Below, piece by piece: positions 14,915 to 22,252 of a DNA stretch of 64,000 nt. Source of the DNA: Streptomyces sp. CB02009 (GTDB lineage Bacteria > Actinomycetota > Actinomycetes > Streptomycetales > Streptomycetaceae). Made by a program: the position numbers and the translations under genes. Under the pieces are notes generated by a model that saw only the letters and a list, made by a program, of their open reading frames with translations, was not told where the DNA came from and searched no databases. The stretch is taken from contig NZ_LIVV01000004.1 of the NCBI RefSeq assembly GCF_001905825.1, positions 619,687 to 683,686 on the forward strand, given 5' to 3'. Each line of letters starts with the position of its first letter. Position 1 is the stretch's first letter.

Positions 14915-16441
14915 GTGCCACGTGGTGACGGTCGACTCAATCACGACCTGCTTCCCGGCGAGAAAGGCCCCCAGGACGCTTGTGGCGTCTTCGGTGTCTG
15001 GGCTCCGGGTGAAGAGGTCGCAAAGCTCACGTACTTCGGGCTCTACGCCCTCCAGCATCGGGGCCAGGAATCCGCGGGTATCGCGGTCAGCAACGGCTCC
15101 CAGATCCTCGTCTTCAAGGACATGGGCCTCGTGTCCCAGGTCTTCGACGAGACCTCTCTCGGTTCACTCCAAGGTCATATCGCGGTCGGTCACGCCCGCT
15201 ACTCGACCACCGGGGCCTCCGTGTGGGAGAACGCGCAGCCGACGTTCAGGGCAACCGCCCACGGCTCGATCGCGCTCGGCCACAACGGCAACCTGGTGAA
15301 CACGGCGCAGCTCGCCGAAATGGTCGCCGACCTGCCCAAGAAGGAAGGCCGCAGCACCCGCGTCGCGGCCACCAACGACACCGACCTGCTGACGGCGCTC
15401 CTCGCCGCCCAGGTCGACGACGAGGGCAAGCCGCTCACCATCGAGGAAGCGGCCGCCAAGGTCCTCCCCGATGTCCGGGGCGCCTTCTCCCTCGTCTTCA
15501 TGGACGAGCACACGCTCTACGCGGCCCGCGACCCGCAGGGCATCCGCCCGCTGGTCCTCGGCCGCCTGGAGCGCGGCTGGGTGGTCGCGTCCGAGTCCGC
15601 CGCCCTCGACATCTGCGGCGCGAGCTACGTCCGCGAGGTCGAGCCGGGCGAGATGATCGCGATCGACGAGAACGGCATCCGTACCTCGCGATTCGCGGAA
15701 GCGAAGCCCAAGGGCTGTGTCTTCGAGTACGTGTACCTGGCCCGCCCGGACACCGACATCGCCGGCCGGAACGTGTACCTCTCCCGCGTGGAGATGGGCC
15801 GCCGCCTGGCGAAGGAGGCGCCCGTCGAGGCCGACCTGGTGATAGCGACGCCGGAGTCCGGAACCCCGGCCGCGATCGGCTACGCCGAGGCCTCGGGCAT
15901 CCCGTTCGGCGCCGGCCTGGTGAAGAACGCCTACGTCGGGCGCACCTTCATCCAGCCCTCGCAGACCATCCGCCAGCTCGGCATCCGGCTGAAGCTGAAC
16001 CCGCTCAAGGACGTCATCAAGGGCAAGCGCCTGGTGGTCGTCGACGACTCGATCGTCCGCGGCAACACCCAGCGCGCCCTCGTCAAGATGCTCCGCGAGG
16101 CCGGCGCGGCCGAGATCCACATCCGGATCTCCTCGCCGCCGGTGAAGTGGCCCTGCTTCTTCGGCATCGACTTCGCCACCCGCGCGGAGCTGATCGCCAA
16201 CGGCATGTCGATCGAGGAGATCGGCAAGTCGCTGGGCGCGGACTCGCTCTCGTACATCTCGATCGACGGGATGATCGAGGCGACCACGATCCAGAAGCCG
16301 AACCTCTGCCGTGCCTGCTTCGACGGCGAGTACCCGATGGAGCTGCCGGACCCCGAGCTGCTCGGCAAGCAGCTCCTGGAGACCGAACTGGCCGCGGGTC
16401 CCGCTGCCACGGCGGCCTCCGACGCGCTCCGCCGCCCGTGA
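14915..16441 (+). CDS. purF: Amidophosphoribosyltransferase
   Basis: PurF transfers glutamine amide nitrogen to PRPP, the first committed step of purine synthesis. The 508-residue protein has a short propeptide ending before Cys23 (DACGVFG), the N-terminal nucleophile that is exposed by processing. The glutaminase domain contains HRGQESAG and GHARYSTTG. The phosphoribosyltransferase domain has the PRPP loop VVVDDSIVRGNTQ. Cysteines in CFFGIDF and LCRACFDGE fit the Fe-S cluster of the Bacillus-type enzyme. The GTG at 14915 gives the expected propeptide length. purM follows 57 bases later. Confidence 0.97.
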   Translation: MPRGDGRLNHDLLPGEKGPQDACGVFGVWAPGEEVAKLTYFGLYALQHRGQESAGIAVSNGSQILVFKDMGLVSQVFDETSLGSLQGHIAVGHARYSTTGASVWENAQPTFRATAHGSIALGHNGNLVNTAQLAEMVADLPKKEGRSTRVAATNDTDLLTALLAAQVDDEGKPLTIEEAAAKVLPDVRGAFSLVFMDEHTLYAARDPQGIRPLVLGRLERGWVVASESAALDICGASYVREVEPGEMIAIDENGIRTSRFAEAKPKGCVFEYVYLARPDTDIAGRNVYLSRVEMGRRLAKEAPVEADLVIATPESGTPAAIGYAEASGIPFGAGLVKNAYVGRTFIQPSQTIRQLGIRLKLNPLKDVIKGKRLVVVDDSIVRGNTQRALVKMLREAGAAEIHIRISSPPVKWPCFFGIDFATRAELIANGMSIEEIGKSLGADSLSYISIDGMIEATTIQKPNLCRACFDGEYPMELPDPELLGKQLLETELAAGPAATAASDALRRP

Positions 16442-16498
16442 GGTCCGACGCCCGTAAGACCCCGCTGCAACCGCAGTACGACACGAAAGTTCTTCAGC

Positions 16499-17593
16499 AT
16501 GTCTACTGAGTCCTCCGAGCGTGCTCCGCACGCGGGCACTGGTGCCAGCTACGCGTCCGCGGGCGTCGACATCGAAGCGGGTGACCGCGCCGTCGAGCTC
16601 ATGAAGGAGTGGGTGAAGAAGACGCAGCGCCCCGAGGTCCTCGGCGGCCTGGGCGGCTTCGCCGGCCTCTTCGACGCCTCCGCCCTCAAGCGCTACGAGC
16701 GTCCGCTGCTCGCCTCCGCCACCGACGGCGTCGGGACGAAGGTCGACATCGCCCGCCAGATGGGCGTGTACGACACGATCGGCCACGACCTGGTCGCGAT
16801 GGTCATGGACGACATCGTCGTCTGCGGCGCCGAGCCGCTCTTCATGACCGACTACATCTGTGTCGGCAAGGTCCACCCGGAGCGGGTCGCCGCCATCGTC
16901 AAGGGCATCGCGGAGGGCTGCGTCCTGGCCGGCTGCGCCCTGGTCGGCGGCGAGACGGCGGAGCACCCGGGCCTCCTCGGCCCGGACGACTTCGACGTCG
17001 CCGGCGCGGGCACGGGTGTCGTGGAGCACGACCGGCTGCTCGGCGCCGATCGCATCCGTACGGGGGACGCGGTCATCGCCATGGCCTCCTCCGGTCTTCA
17101 CTCCAACGGGTACTCGCTCGTCCGGCACGTGGTCTTCGACCGCGCCGGCATGACGCTCGACCAGCGGGTCGACGAGCTCGGCCGGACGCTCGGCGAGGAG
17201 CTCCTGGAGCCCACGAAGATCTACTCGCTGGACTGCCTGGCCCTCACCCGGACCACGGACGTCCACGCGTTCAGCCACATCACGGGCGGCGGTCTCGCGG
17301 CCAACCTGGCCCGGGTGATCCCGGACGGCCTGCACGCCACGGTCGACCGTTCGACCTGGGCGCCGGGCGCGATCTTCGACCTGGTCGGCAAGGCCGGTCA
17401 GGTGGAGCGCCTGGAGCTGGAGAAGACCCTGAACATGGGCGTCGGCATGATGGCGGTCGTGCCGGCCGAGTTCGTGGACGCGGCCCTGACGACGCTGGCG
17501 GACCGGGGCGTCGAGTCCTGGGTCGCGGGCGAGATCACCGAGCGCGGCGCGCACACCACGGGCGCGGAGCTGGTCGGCGACTACGCGAAGTGA
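16499..17593 (+). CDS. purM: Phosphoribosylformylglycinamidine cyclo-ligase
   Basis: PurM (AIR synthase) closes the imidazole ring of FGAM with ATP, the step right after PurSQL. The 364-residue protein has the family sequences ATDGVGTKVDIARQMG, GHDLVAMVMDDIVVCGAEPLF (split across the ATP-binding domain), GLHSNGYSLVR and HITGGGLAANL. It has a short divergent N-terminus and normal length. It sits directly after purF and both are probably cotranscribed. Confidence 0.97.
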   Translation: MSTESSERAPHAGTGASYASAGVDIEAGDRAVELMKEWVKKTQRPEVLGGLGGFAGLFDASALKRYERPLLASATDGVGTKVDIARQMGVYDTIGHDLVAMVMDDIVVCGAEPLFMTDYICVGKVHPERVAAIVKGIAEGCVLAGCALVGGETAEHPGLLGPDDFDVAGAGTGVVEHDRLLGADRIRTGDAVIAMASSGLHSNGYSLVRHVVFDRAGMTLDQRVDELGRTLGEELLEPTKIYSLDCLALTRTTDVHAFSHITGGGLAANLARVIPDGLHATVDRSTWAPGAIFDLVGKAGQVERLELEKTLNMGVGMMAVVPAEFVDAALTTLADRGVESWVAGEITERGAHTTGAELVGDYAK

Positions 17594-17612
17594 CCCTCGT
17601 CGGTACGAGGTG

Positions 17613-17640
17613 ACGGGGCGCTCCTGAGGGGGCGCCCCGT
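17613..17640 (+). terminator. purFM terminator
   Basis: ACGGGGCGCTCC pairs with GGGGCGCCCCGT over 12 bases with one weak pair and loop TGAG, starting 20 bases after the purM stop. Confidence 0.7.
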
Positions 17641-17749
17641 TCGCGTCGGCGCGGCGTGTCCCGTGGGTGTCGCGCGTCCCGTGCGGCGTGGGCGCGGCGT
17701 GTCCCGTGCGTGTCGCACGGCCTGCGGCGGCCCGGACGCGGACAGCACA

Positions 17750-17782
17750 GAAACCCGGCCGGGTGATCCCGGACCGGGTTTC
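17750..17782 (-). terminator. Hairpin downstream of DUF3073 gene
   Basis: GAAACCCGG and CCGGGTTTC form the outer stem, with a nested CCGGG/CCCGG stem inside. It lies about 20 bases past the stop of the minus-strand DUF3073 gene. Confidence 0.7.
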
Positions 17783-17800
17783 CGTATGCGATTCAGAAGG

Positions 17801-18055
17801 TCAAGCGCGACGCGGGGACGCGCTCGGACCGGACTCGTCGTCCTCGTCCTCGTCGTCCTCGTTATAGAGATCCGCGTACTGGGCGTACGGGTCGTCTTCC
17901 TCGTCGTCGTCCTCGAACGGCTCGCCATTCGGCGGCTGGTTCGAAGTCGAAGCGCCCAGCTCATTGGCCAGACGCGTCAGGTCCGTCCCGCCGCTGCTGT
18001 ACTTCAGCTGGCGGGCGACCTTGGTCTGCTTGGCCTTTGCCCGGCCGCGCCCCAT
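17801..18055 (-). CDS. DUF3073 family protein
   Basis: This 84-residue actinobacterial protein has the conserved basic N-terminus MGRGRAKAKQTKVARQLKY and an SGGTDLTRLANELG block, then a long acidic tail (EDDDEEDDPYAQYADLYNEDDEDEDDE, described by positions about 48-75). The opposite charges of the two halves suggest binding to nucleic acid or a basic partner, but no function is established. The ATG at 18055 follows GAGGGGG; the upstream extension of the open frame is not conserved in character. It is transcribed away from bldC, downstream of vdh on the same strand. Confidence 0.9.
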   Translation of the reverse strand: MGRGRAKAKQTKVARQLKYSSGGTDLTRLANELGASTSNQPPNGEPFEDDDEEDDPYAQYADLYNEDDEDEDDESGPSASPRRA

Positions 18056-18388
18056 GGCTCGACCCCCTCGGTGACGGGGCTCGGTGGCCCCAGAGTCTTG
18101 ACACGCGTTCATGATTCGGAACGGACTCTCGACAGAGAGACCGGTCCGTAGGGCTTCAACGGTACCTGTTTCCGCGGGTCTACGGTACGCCGCGCGCATC
18201 ACATACCCCGGTACAGAACCATCGAGGTGCCCATTCCTCGCTGGTCAATCGCGATTTTAACCTCTTCTCGAGGCCCGACCCGCCGAGGGGCGTGAGCGAA
18301 GTCTCCCCGCGGTCGCTCCCTGGTCGCTCCGTGGCCCTCCCACGGACGTCCCACGGTCACCCCGGCGGCGGGCCGGCCCCGGACGGGC
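18056..18388. other. Intergenic region vdh - DUF3073
   Basis: The part next to vdh (about 18310-18388) is made of GC-rich hairpin-forming sequence that may end vdh transcription. The middle (about 18180-18270) is less GC-rich and probably contains the DUF3073 promoter. No gene was found. Confidence 0.4.
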
Positions 18389-19480
18389 TCAGGCGCGGCG
18401 CGCGTCGGCCATCCGCTGCTCGGCGATCCGGTCGGACGCCGCCGCCGGCGGAATCCCGTCCGCCTTCGCACGTGCGAAGATCTCGAGGGTGGTGTCGAAG
18501 ATCTTCGTCGCCTTCTTCTTGCAGCGGTCGAAGTCGAAGCCGTGCAGCTCGTCGGCGACCTGGATCACGCCACCGGCGTTGACCACGTAGTCGGGCGCGT
18601 AGAGGATCCCGCGCTCGACGAGGTCCTTCTCGATGCCCGGGTGGGCGAGCTGGTTGTTCGCCGCGCCGCAGACGATGCTCGCGGTGATGAACGGGACGGT
18701 CTCCTCGTTCAGGGCGCCGCCGAGCGCGCAGGGCGCGTAGATGTCGAGACCCTCGACGCGGATCAGCGCCTCGGTGTCCTCGACGACGGTGACCTGCGGG
18801 TGCTTGTCCGTGATCCGGCGCACCGACTCCTCGCGCACATCGGTGATCACGACCTCGGCGCCGTCCTCCAGGAGGTGCTCGACGAGGTAGTGGCCGACCT
18901 TGCCGACGCCCGCGACGCCGACCTTGCGGCCGCGCAGCGTCGGGTCGCCCCAGAGGGTCTGCGCGGAGGCGCGCATGCCCTGGAAGACGCCGTAGGCGGT
19001 GAGGACGGACGAGTCGCCCGCGCCGCCGTTCTCGGGGGAGCGGCCGGTGGTCCACTTGTTCTCGCGGGCCACGACGTCCATGTCGGCCACGTAGGTGCCG
19101 ACGTCGCAGGCCGTCACGTACCGGCCGCCGAGGGAGGCGACGAAGCGGCCGTAGGCGAGGAGGAGCTCCTCCGACTTGATCTTCTCCGGGTCGCCGATGA
19201 TGACGGCCTTGCCGCCACCGTGGTCGAGACCGGCCATGGCGTTCTTGTACGACATGCCGCGGGCCAGGTTGAGGGCGTCGGCGATCGCCGCGGCCTCGGT
19301 GGCGTACGGGTAGAAGCGGGTGCCGCCGAGGGCGGGGCCCAGGGCGGTGGAGTGGAGGGCGATGACGGCCTTGAGGCCGGTGGCGCGGTCCTGGCAGAGC
19401 ACGACTTGCTCGTGGCCACCCTGCTCCGAGTGGAACAGGGTGTGCAGTACATCAGCAGGAACGCCGGTCACATCGGTCAC
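18389..19480 (-). CDS. vdh: Valine dehydrogenase (branched-chain amino acid dehydrogenase)
   Basis: The 363-residue NAD-dependent enzyme deaminates valine and other branched-chain amino acids. In Streptomyces this supplies acyl-CoA precursors for polyketides and branched fatty acids. The N-terminal catalytic domain has GLDHGGGKAVI with the catalytic Lys. The dinucleotide-binding domain carries GVAGVGKVGHYLVEHLL. Further blocks are GAGDSSVLTAYGVFQGM and CGAANNQLAHP. The GTG at 19480 is preceded by GGGAG at eight bases; an in-frame TTG 15 bases earlier lies within that ribosome site. It is divergent from the next gene. Confidence 0.96.
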   Translation of the reverse strand: MTDVTGVPADVLHTLFHSEQGGHEQVVLCQDRATGLKAVIALHSTALGPALGGTRFYPYATEAAAIADALNLARGMSYKNAMAGLDHGGGKAVIIGDPEKIKSEELLLAYGRFVASLGGRYVTACDVGTYVADMDVVARENKWTTGRSPENGGAGDSSVLTAYGVFQGMRASAQTLWGDPTLRGRKVGVAGVGKVGHYLVEHLLEDGAEVVITDVREESVRRITDKHPQVTVVEDTEALIRVEGLDIYAPCALGGALNEETVPFITASIVCGAANNQLAHPGIEKDLVERGILYAPDYVVNAGGVIQVADELHGFDFDRCKKKATKIFDTTLEIFARAKADGIPPAAASDRIAEQRMADARRA

Positions 19481-19635
19481 GGTGGTGACTCCCAAGTACG
19501 AAGCGGCGGTTGCGGACCTCCCTGTGGGTGGGGGAGGACCAGTTCGGCACGAGGGTAAGTCCTACCTGGGCGTAGATCGGCCGCAGTGCTCAGGATCACC
19601 CCCTCCCGGAGTACCTCCGTGGAAGGATTCGCGAC

Positions 19636-20553
19636 ATGTCGGTCGCTTCCTCGGTCCTCATTCCCTACGCGTCCTATCTGCGGGTGTACGAGCCGCTGGC
19701 CGCGTTCCCCGAGCCGGAGCGGACCCACTGGGCCCGGTACGCCCGCCTGCCGCGCACCCCGGGGGCGCAGGAGGAGCTGCGGCGCTCGCTGGCCGACCTG
19801 CTGCCGACGCCGCCGGTCCCGGTGCCGGTGCACGAGAGCGGGGAGGCCTTCGTCGCCCGGCTGGACGGAGTGGTGGTGGTCTGCCCGTGGCGGACCCGGC
19901 TGCGGGGGTGGCTGGCGCTCCAGGAGCTGGACGGCCAGTTCCCCGAGCCGGTGCTCGACGCGATGCTGCCGCCGGTGGTGCGCCTGCAGGTGGCGAGCGA
20001 CTACGAGCGCTGGCTGAGCAGGAACCCGGACGCGCGTCCGTGGATCCGTACGGCGGTCTGGCAGGTGCCGCTGCGCTGGTTCGCGCTCTTCGGGGACGAG
20101 GAACGGGAGTACGAGCCGGGGGAGCCGCCGTCCGGCGCGGGTGCGGGCGGTGAGGGCGTCGCGGCCGGCGAGCCCGCGGCCGGCGCGGGTGCGGCCGGGG
20201 CGGGGCGGGCTCCGGTGCTGCGCTACCGGACGACGATGGCGCAGGCGCGCCGCCGTCTCGCGCGGGCGCTGCGGGCCCTGCGGGAGTCGATCGACGACGG
20301 TCCGATGACGGAGGGCCTGATCGAGGTGGGGCGCTGGCTGGAGGAGTTCCATCCGCGGGCGCTGGTGGAGCTGGACTTCGGCGGGCTGGTGCATGCGCTC
20401 CCGGAGGAGTGGCTGGCGGCGGACCGGTCGGCGGCGCAGCTGGCGGAGGGGATCGCGGCACTGCGGGCCGGCGACGGCGAGCGGGCGAGCGAGGCGTACG
20501 GGCGGCTCGCGGAGCGCTGGCGGACGGTCAGGGACCTTCGCTTCGCGAATTGA
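19636..20553 (+). CDS. Conserved Streptomyces protein of unknown function
   Basis: The 305-residue cytoplasmic protein matches no family I can name. It starts with IPYASYLRVYEPLAAFPEPERTHW-type sequence (Tyr/Trp-rich, about residues 8-34). It has a central block RWFALFGDEEREYEP followed by an Ala/Gly-rich disordered linker (about 155-195). The helical C-terminal half contains RYRTTMAQARRRLARALRALR, with a WLEEFHPRALVELDFGGLV segment. There is no signal peptide or membrane helix. The ATG follows GGAAGGA. It sits between vdh and bldC, a placement I associate with streptomycetes, which suggests a core but unstudied role. Confidence 0.8.
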   Translation: MSVASSVLIPYASYLRVYEPLAAFPEPERTHWARYARLPRTPGAQEELRRSLADLLPTPPVPVPVHESGEAFVARLDGVVVVCPWRTRLRGWLALQELDGQFPEPVLDAMLPPVVRLQVASDYERWLSRNPDARPWIRTAVWQVPLRWFALFGDEEREYEPGEPPSGAGAGGEGVAAGEPAAGAGAAGAGRAPVLRYRTTMAQARRRLARALRALRESIDDGPMTEGLIEVGRWLEEFHPRALVELDFGGLVHALPEEWLAADRSAAQLAEGIAALRAGDGERASEAYGRLAERWRTVRDLRFAN

Positions 20554-21135
20554 CATCAGTCGGGCATCTTCGTCAGGTCGGTATCGACAAGACATGTCCG
20601 ACGGGTGTAAATGATCTTCATGGCTGTCCGGATACCGCCTGCCCGGTTTTGAATGCCGAGCGGTCGCGGGTCTTTCGGCACCTGCTGGGCGGGGACGTTG
20701 GTCCCGATCCGGGCCTTTGGCTCAAGCGTGACGGACAGCACGTAACGCACCCTTGCGCCCATCACCCACCCTCGTGCCAAAATAGGACAAGGAGTCCGGG
20801 GAGGGTTCCTTCCGTCCATCTATGGGCGGAACGCTCAGCATTGCACTCTATGGGGGGTCTGAGGACTCCTGATCGCTCTGTGACTGATCGTCACAGTGGC
20901 GTGACTGTCCGTTATGGCATGGTCCATCGACTTCCGCCGCTGATGAACACCTGCGAGGGCAATTCCATCGGTTTGGCCGACGTGGCTGGACGGATGGTGT
21001 AGTTGTAGTGCCGAGGACAAGCCGTTCGTCCTATAACCGACTCGGCCCGCTTCTGCCATTTCGGGCAACGCGGGTCAAGGTGCAGAATTTAGAGGAAAGA
21101 ACCGAGATGGTTCGGTTCTCCCGAGGAGGCCGCTC
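20554..21135. promoter_or_regulatory. Long upstream region of bldC
   Basis: This 580-base gap is less GC-rich than the genes around it and holds no supported gene. Near its right end a TATAAC hexamer (21032-21037) could be a -10 element. A short hairpin lies just before the bldC ribosome site. The length is consistent with complex regulation of bldC. Confidence 0.45.
21098..21119 (+). promoter_or_regulatory. Hairpin in bldC leader next to the ribosome site
   Basis: AGAACCGA and TCGGTTCT form an 8-bp stem with a six-base loop, ending just before CGAGGAGG, the bldC Shine-Dalgarno sequence. It could influence ribosome access or be a protein-binding palindrome. Confidence 0.45.
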
Positions 21136-21342
21136 ATGACCGCTCGCACCCCTGATGCCGAGCCGCTGCTGACCCCTGCCGAGGTTGCCACGATGTTCCG
21201 CGTGGACCCGAAGACGGTGACCCGTTGGGCGAAGGCCGGGAAGCTCACGTCCATCCGCACCCTGGGTGGGCACCGCCGGTACCGCGAAGCTGAGGTTCGC
21301 GCTCTGCTGGCGGGCATTCCGCAGCAGCGCAGCGAGGCCTGA
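21136..21342 (+). CDS. bldC: Developmental regulator BldC
   Basis: BldC is a 68-residue MerR-like DNA-binding protein that lacks an effector domain and holds Streptomyces in vegetative growth, delaying premature sporulation. The winged-helix motif is clear: LLTPAEVATMFRVDPKTVTR, then WAKAGKLTSIRTLGGHRRY, where the wing is HRRY. It is known to bind direct repeats cooperatively and to bend DNA. The ATG follows CGAGGAGG at good spacing. A hairpin and a long leader precede it. A rho-independent-like terminator lies about 125 bases after the stop. Confidence 0.97.
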   Translation: MTARTPDAEPLLTPAEVATMFRVDPKTVTRWAKAGKLTSIRTLGGHRRYREAEVRALLAGIPQQRSEA

Positions 21343-21466
21343 GGTCGCGCAAACACCCCGCAGTACCCGCAGTACCCCGTAACACCGGGCCCGTCCGGAT
21401 CCCCCAATCCGGTCGCCCACACCTAGCTCTGCCGACGGATTCCTGCCCCAACAGGCCTTCGTCAAC

Positions 21467-21507
21467 GATCGCGCTGGACTCCGCCGGGTCTGGCGCGATC
21501 TTCTTTT
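21467..21507 (+). terminator. bldC terminator candidate
   Basis: GATCGCGC and GCGCGATC form an 8-bp stem around an 18-base loop and are followed directly by TTCTTTT. The surrounding 340-base gap (21343-21682) contains no supported gene; its right part is unusually AT-rich. Confidence 0.65.
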
Positions 21508-21682
21508 GTGTCCGGCGCCACTCTGCGAGGGGTGGTGCAATTGCACATATTAAATCGGGCCGGTGTAGGGAGGGTGTAAGTGAAGCGGTTTCTGAAACTA
21601 CTTCAGTGACTCCCGTCACACTGGCGAACTCTTGCCAAAGAACAGCCTCCCACTTCGCGGAACGGCCTCAACCCGCCGTTGG

Positions 21683-21967
21683 TCATGGGTCGGTGGGACT
21701 TTCGTCCCCACTCCCGTCCGCCGGCCCCACGGGCCCACCCGCCGGGCCTCCGCACCCTCCGAGCCCTCCCTCGGCGCCCTCCAGGCCCTCCTCGGCCTCC
21801 TCAGGCCCCTCCTCGGGGCCCTCGGGCTCCGGGAGGTCCATGGAGAGCCGCAGGAGGCGATGGCAGACCACGCAGTGGCGGGTGAGGTGTCCGTACCGGG
21901 ACGCGGCCGCCAGATGGGCGCGCAGCAGTGCTCTCGTCTCGTGCCGTGCTGCGGACGCCGCGGCCAT
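21683..21967 (-). CDS. Small DUF6274-like protein
   Basis: The 94-residue product begins MAAASAARHETRALLRAH and carries a conserved-looking HCVVCHRLLRLSMDL motif (CxxCH, possibly metal-binding). It is followed by a repetitive Glu/Gly/Pro tail (GPEEGPEEAEEGLEGAEGG). It fits the short DUF6274 family found near bldC in streptomycetes; that assignment is from memory of the family. The ATG at 21967 has GGAGGT eight bases upstream. The function is unknown. It lies directly downstream of tRNA-Asp on the same strand, beyond a terminator-like hairpin. Confidence 0.75.
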   Translation of the reverse strand: MAAASAARHETRALLRAHLAAASRYGHLTRHCVVCHRLLRLSMDLPEPEGPEEGPEEAEEGLEGAEGGLGGCGGPAGGPVGPADGSGDESPTDP

Positions 21968-22052
21968 GCGCGACCACCTCCGGTGTGGGCCCCGAATCCC
22001 TGATGTCCGGGGTACCGGCGGGCTCCTGGCCCCGTCAAGCACCGGGACACAA

Positions 22053-22084
22053 CGAAGGCCCGCATCTCGCGATGCGGGCCTTCG
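22053..22084 (-). terminator. Terminator of tRNA-Asp
   Basis: A 14-bp perfect inverted repeat (CGAAGGCCCGCATC / GATGCGGGCCTTCG, loop TCGC) lies just 3' of the tRNA. Confidence 0.8.
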
Positions 22085-22091
22085 TGAAAAG

Positions 22092-22165
22092 CGACTCTGA
22101 CGGGACTTGAACCCGCGACCTCCACCTTGACAGGGTGGCGAGCTAACCAACTGCTCCACAGAGCC
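22092..22165 (-). tRNA. tRNA-Asp(GTC), copy 1
   Basis: The cloverleaf reads from 22165 with acceptor GGCTCTG/CAGAGTC (one G-T pair), anticodon loop CTGTCAA (anticodon GTC), T-arm GGGTTCAAGTCCC and discriminator G. CCA is not encoded. It is identical over its length to the copy at 28763-28836. Confidence 0.95.
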
Positions 22166-22252
22166 TTGCTCGCAGCCCCTCGTAAGCGGCTGCGAGCAAG
22201 ACTGTACAGCAGGTCAGGGGGTCCGGTCGAACTCACCGACGGCGACGCCCCG

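Noticed and set aside
15164..17554. A 796-codon minus-strand frame opposite purF and purM
   Set aside because: Antisense of two recognisable purine genes.
22092..22165. The duplicated tRNA-Asp as an integrase attachment site with a mobile element
   Set aside because: No integrase, no partial tRNA copy nearby and no shift in composition; the two identical copies are both complete and have their own terminators.
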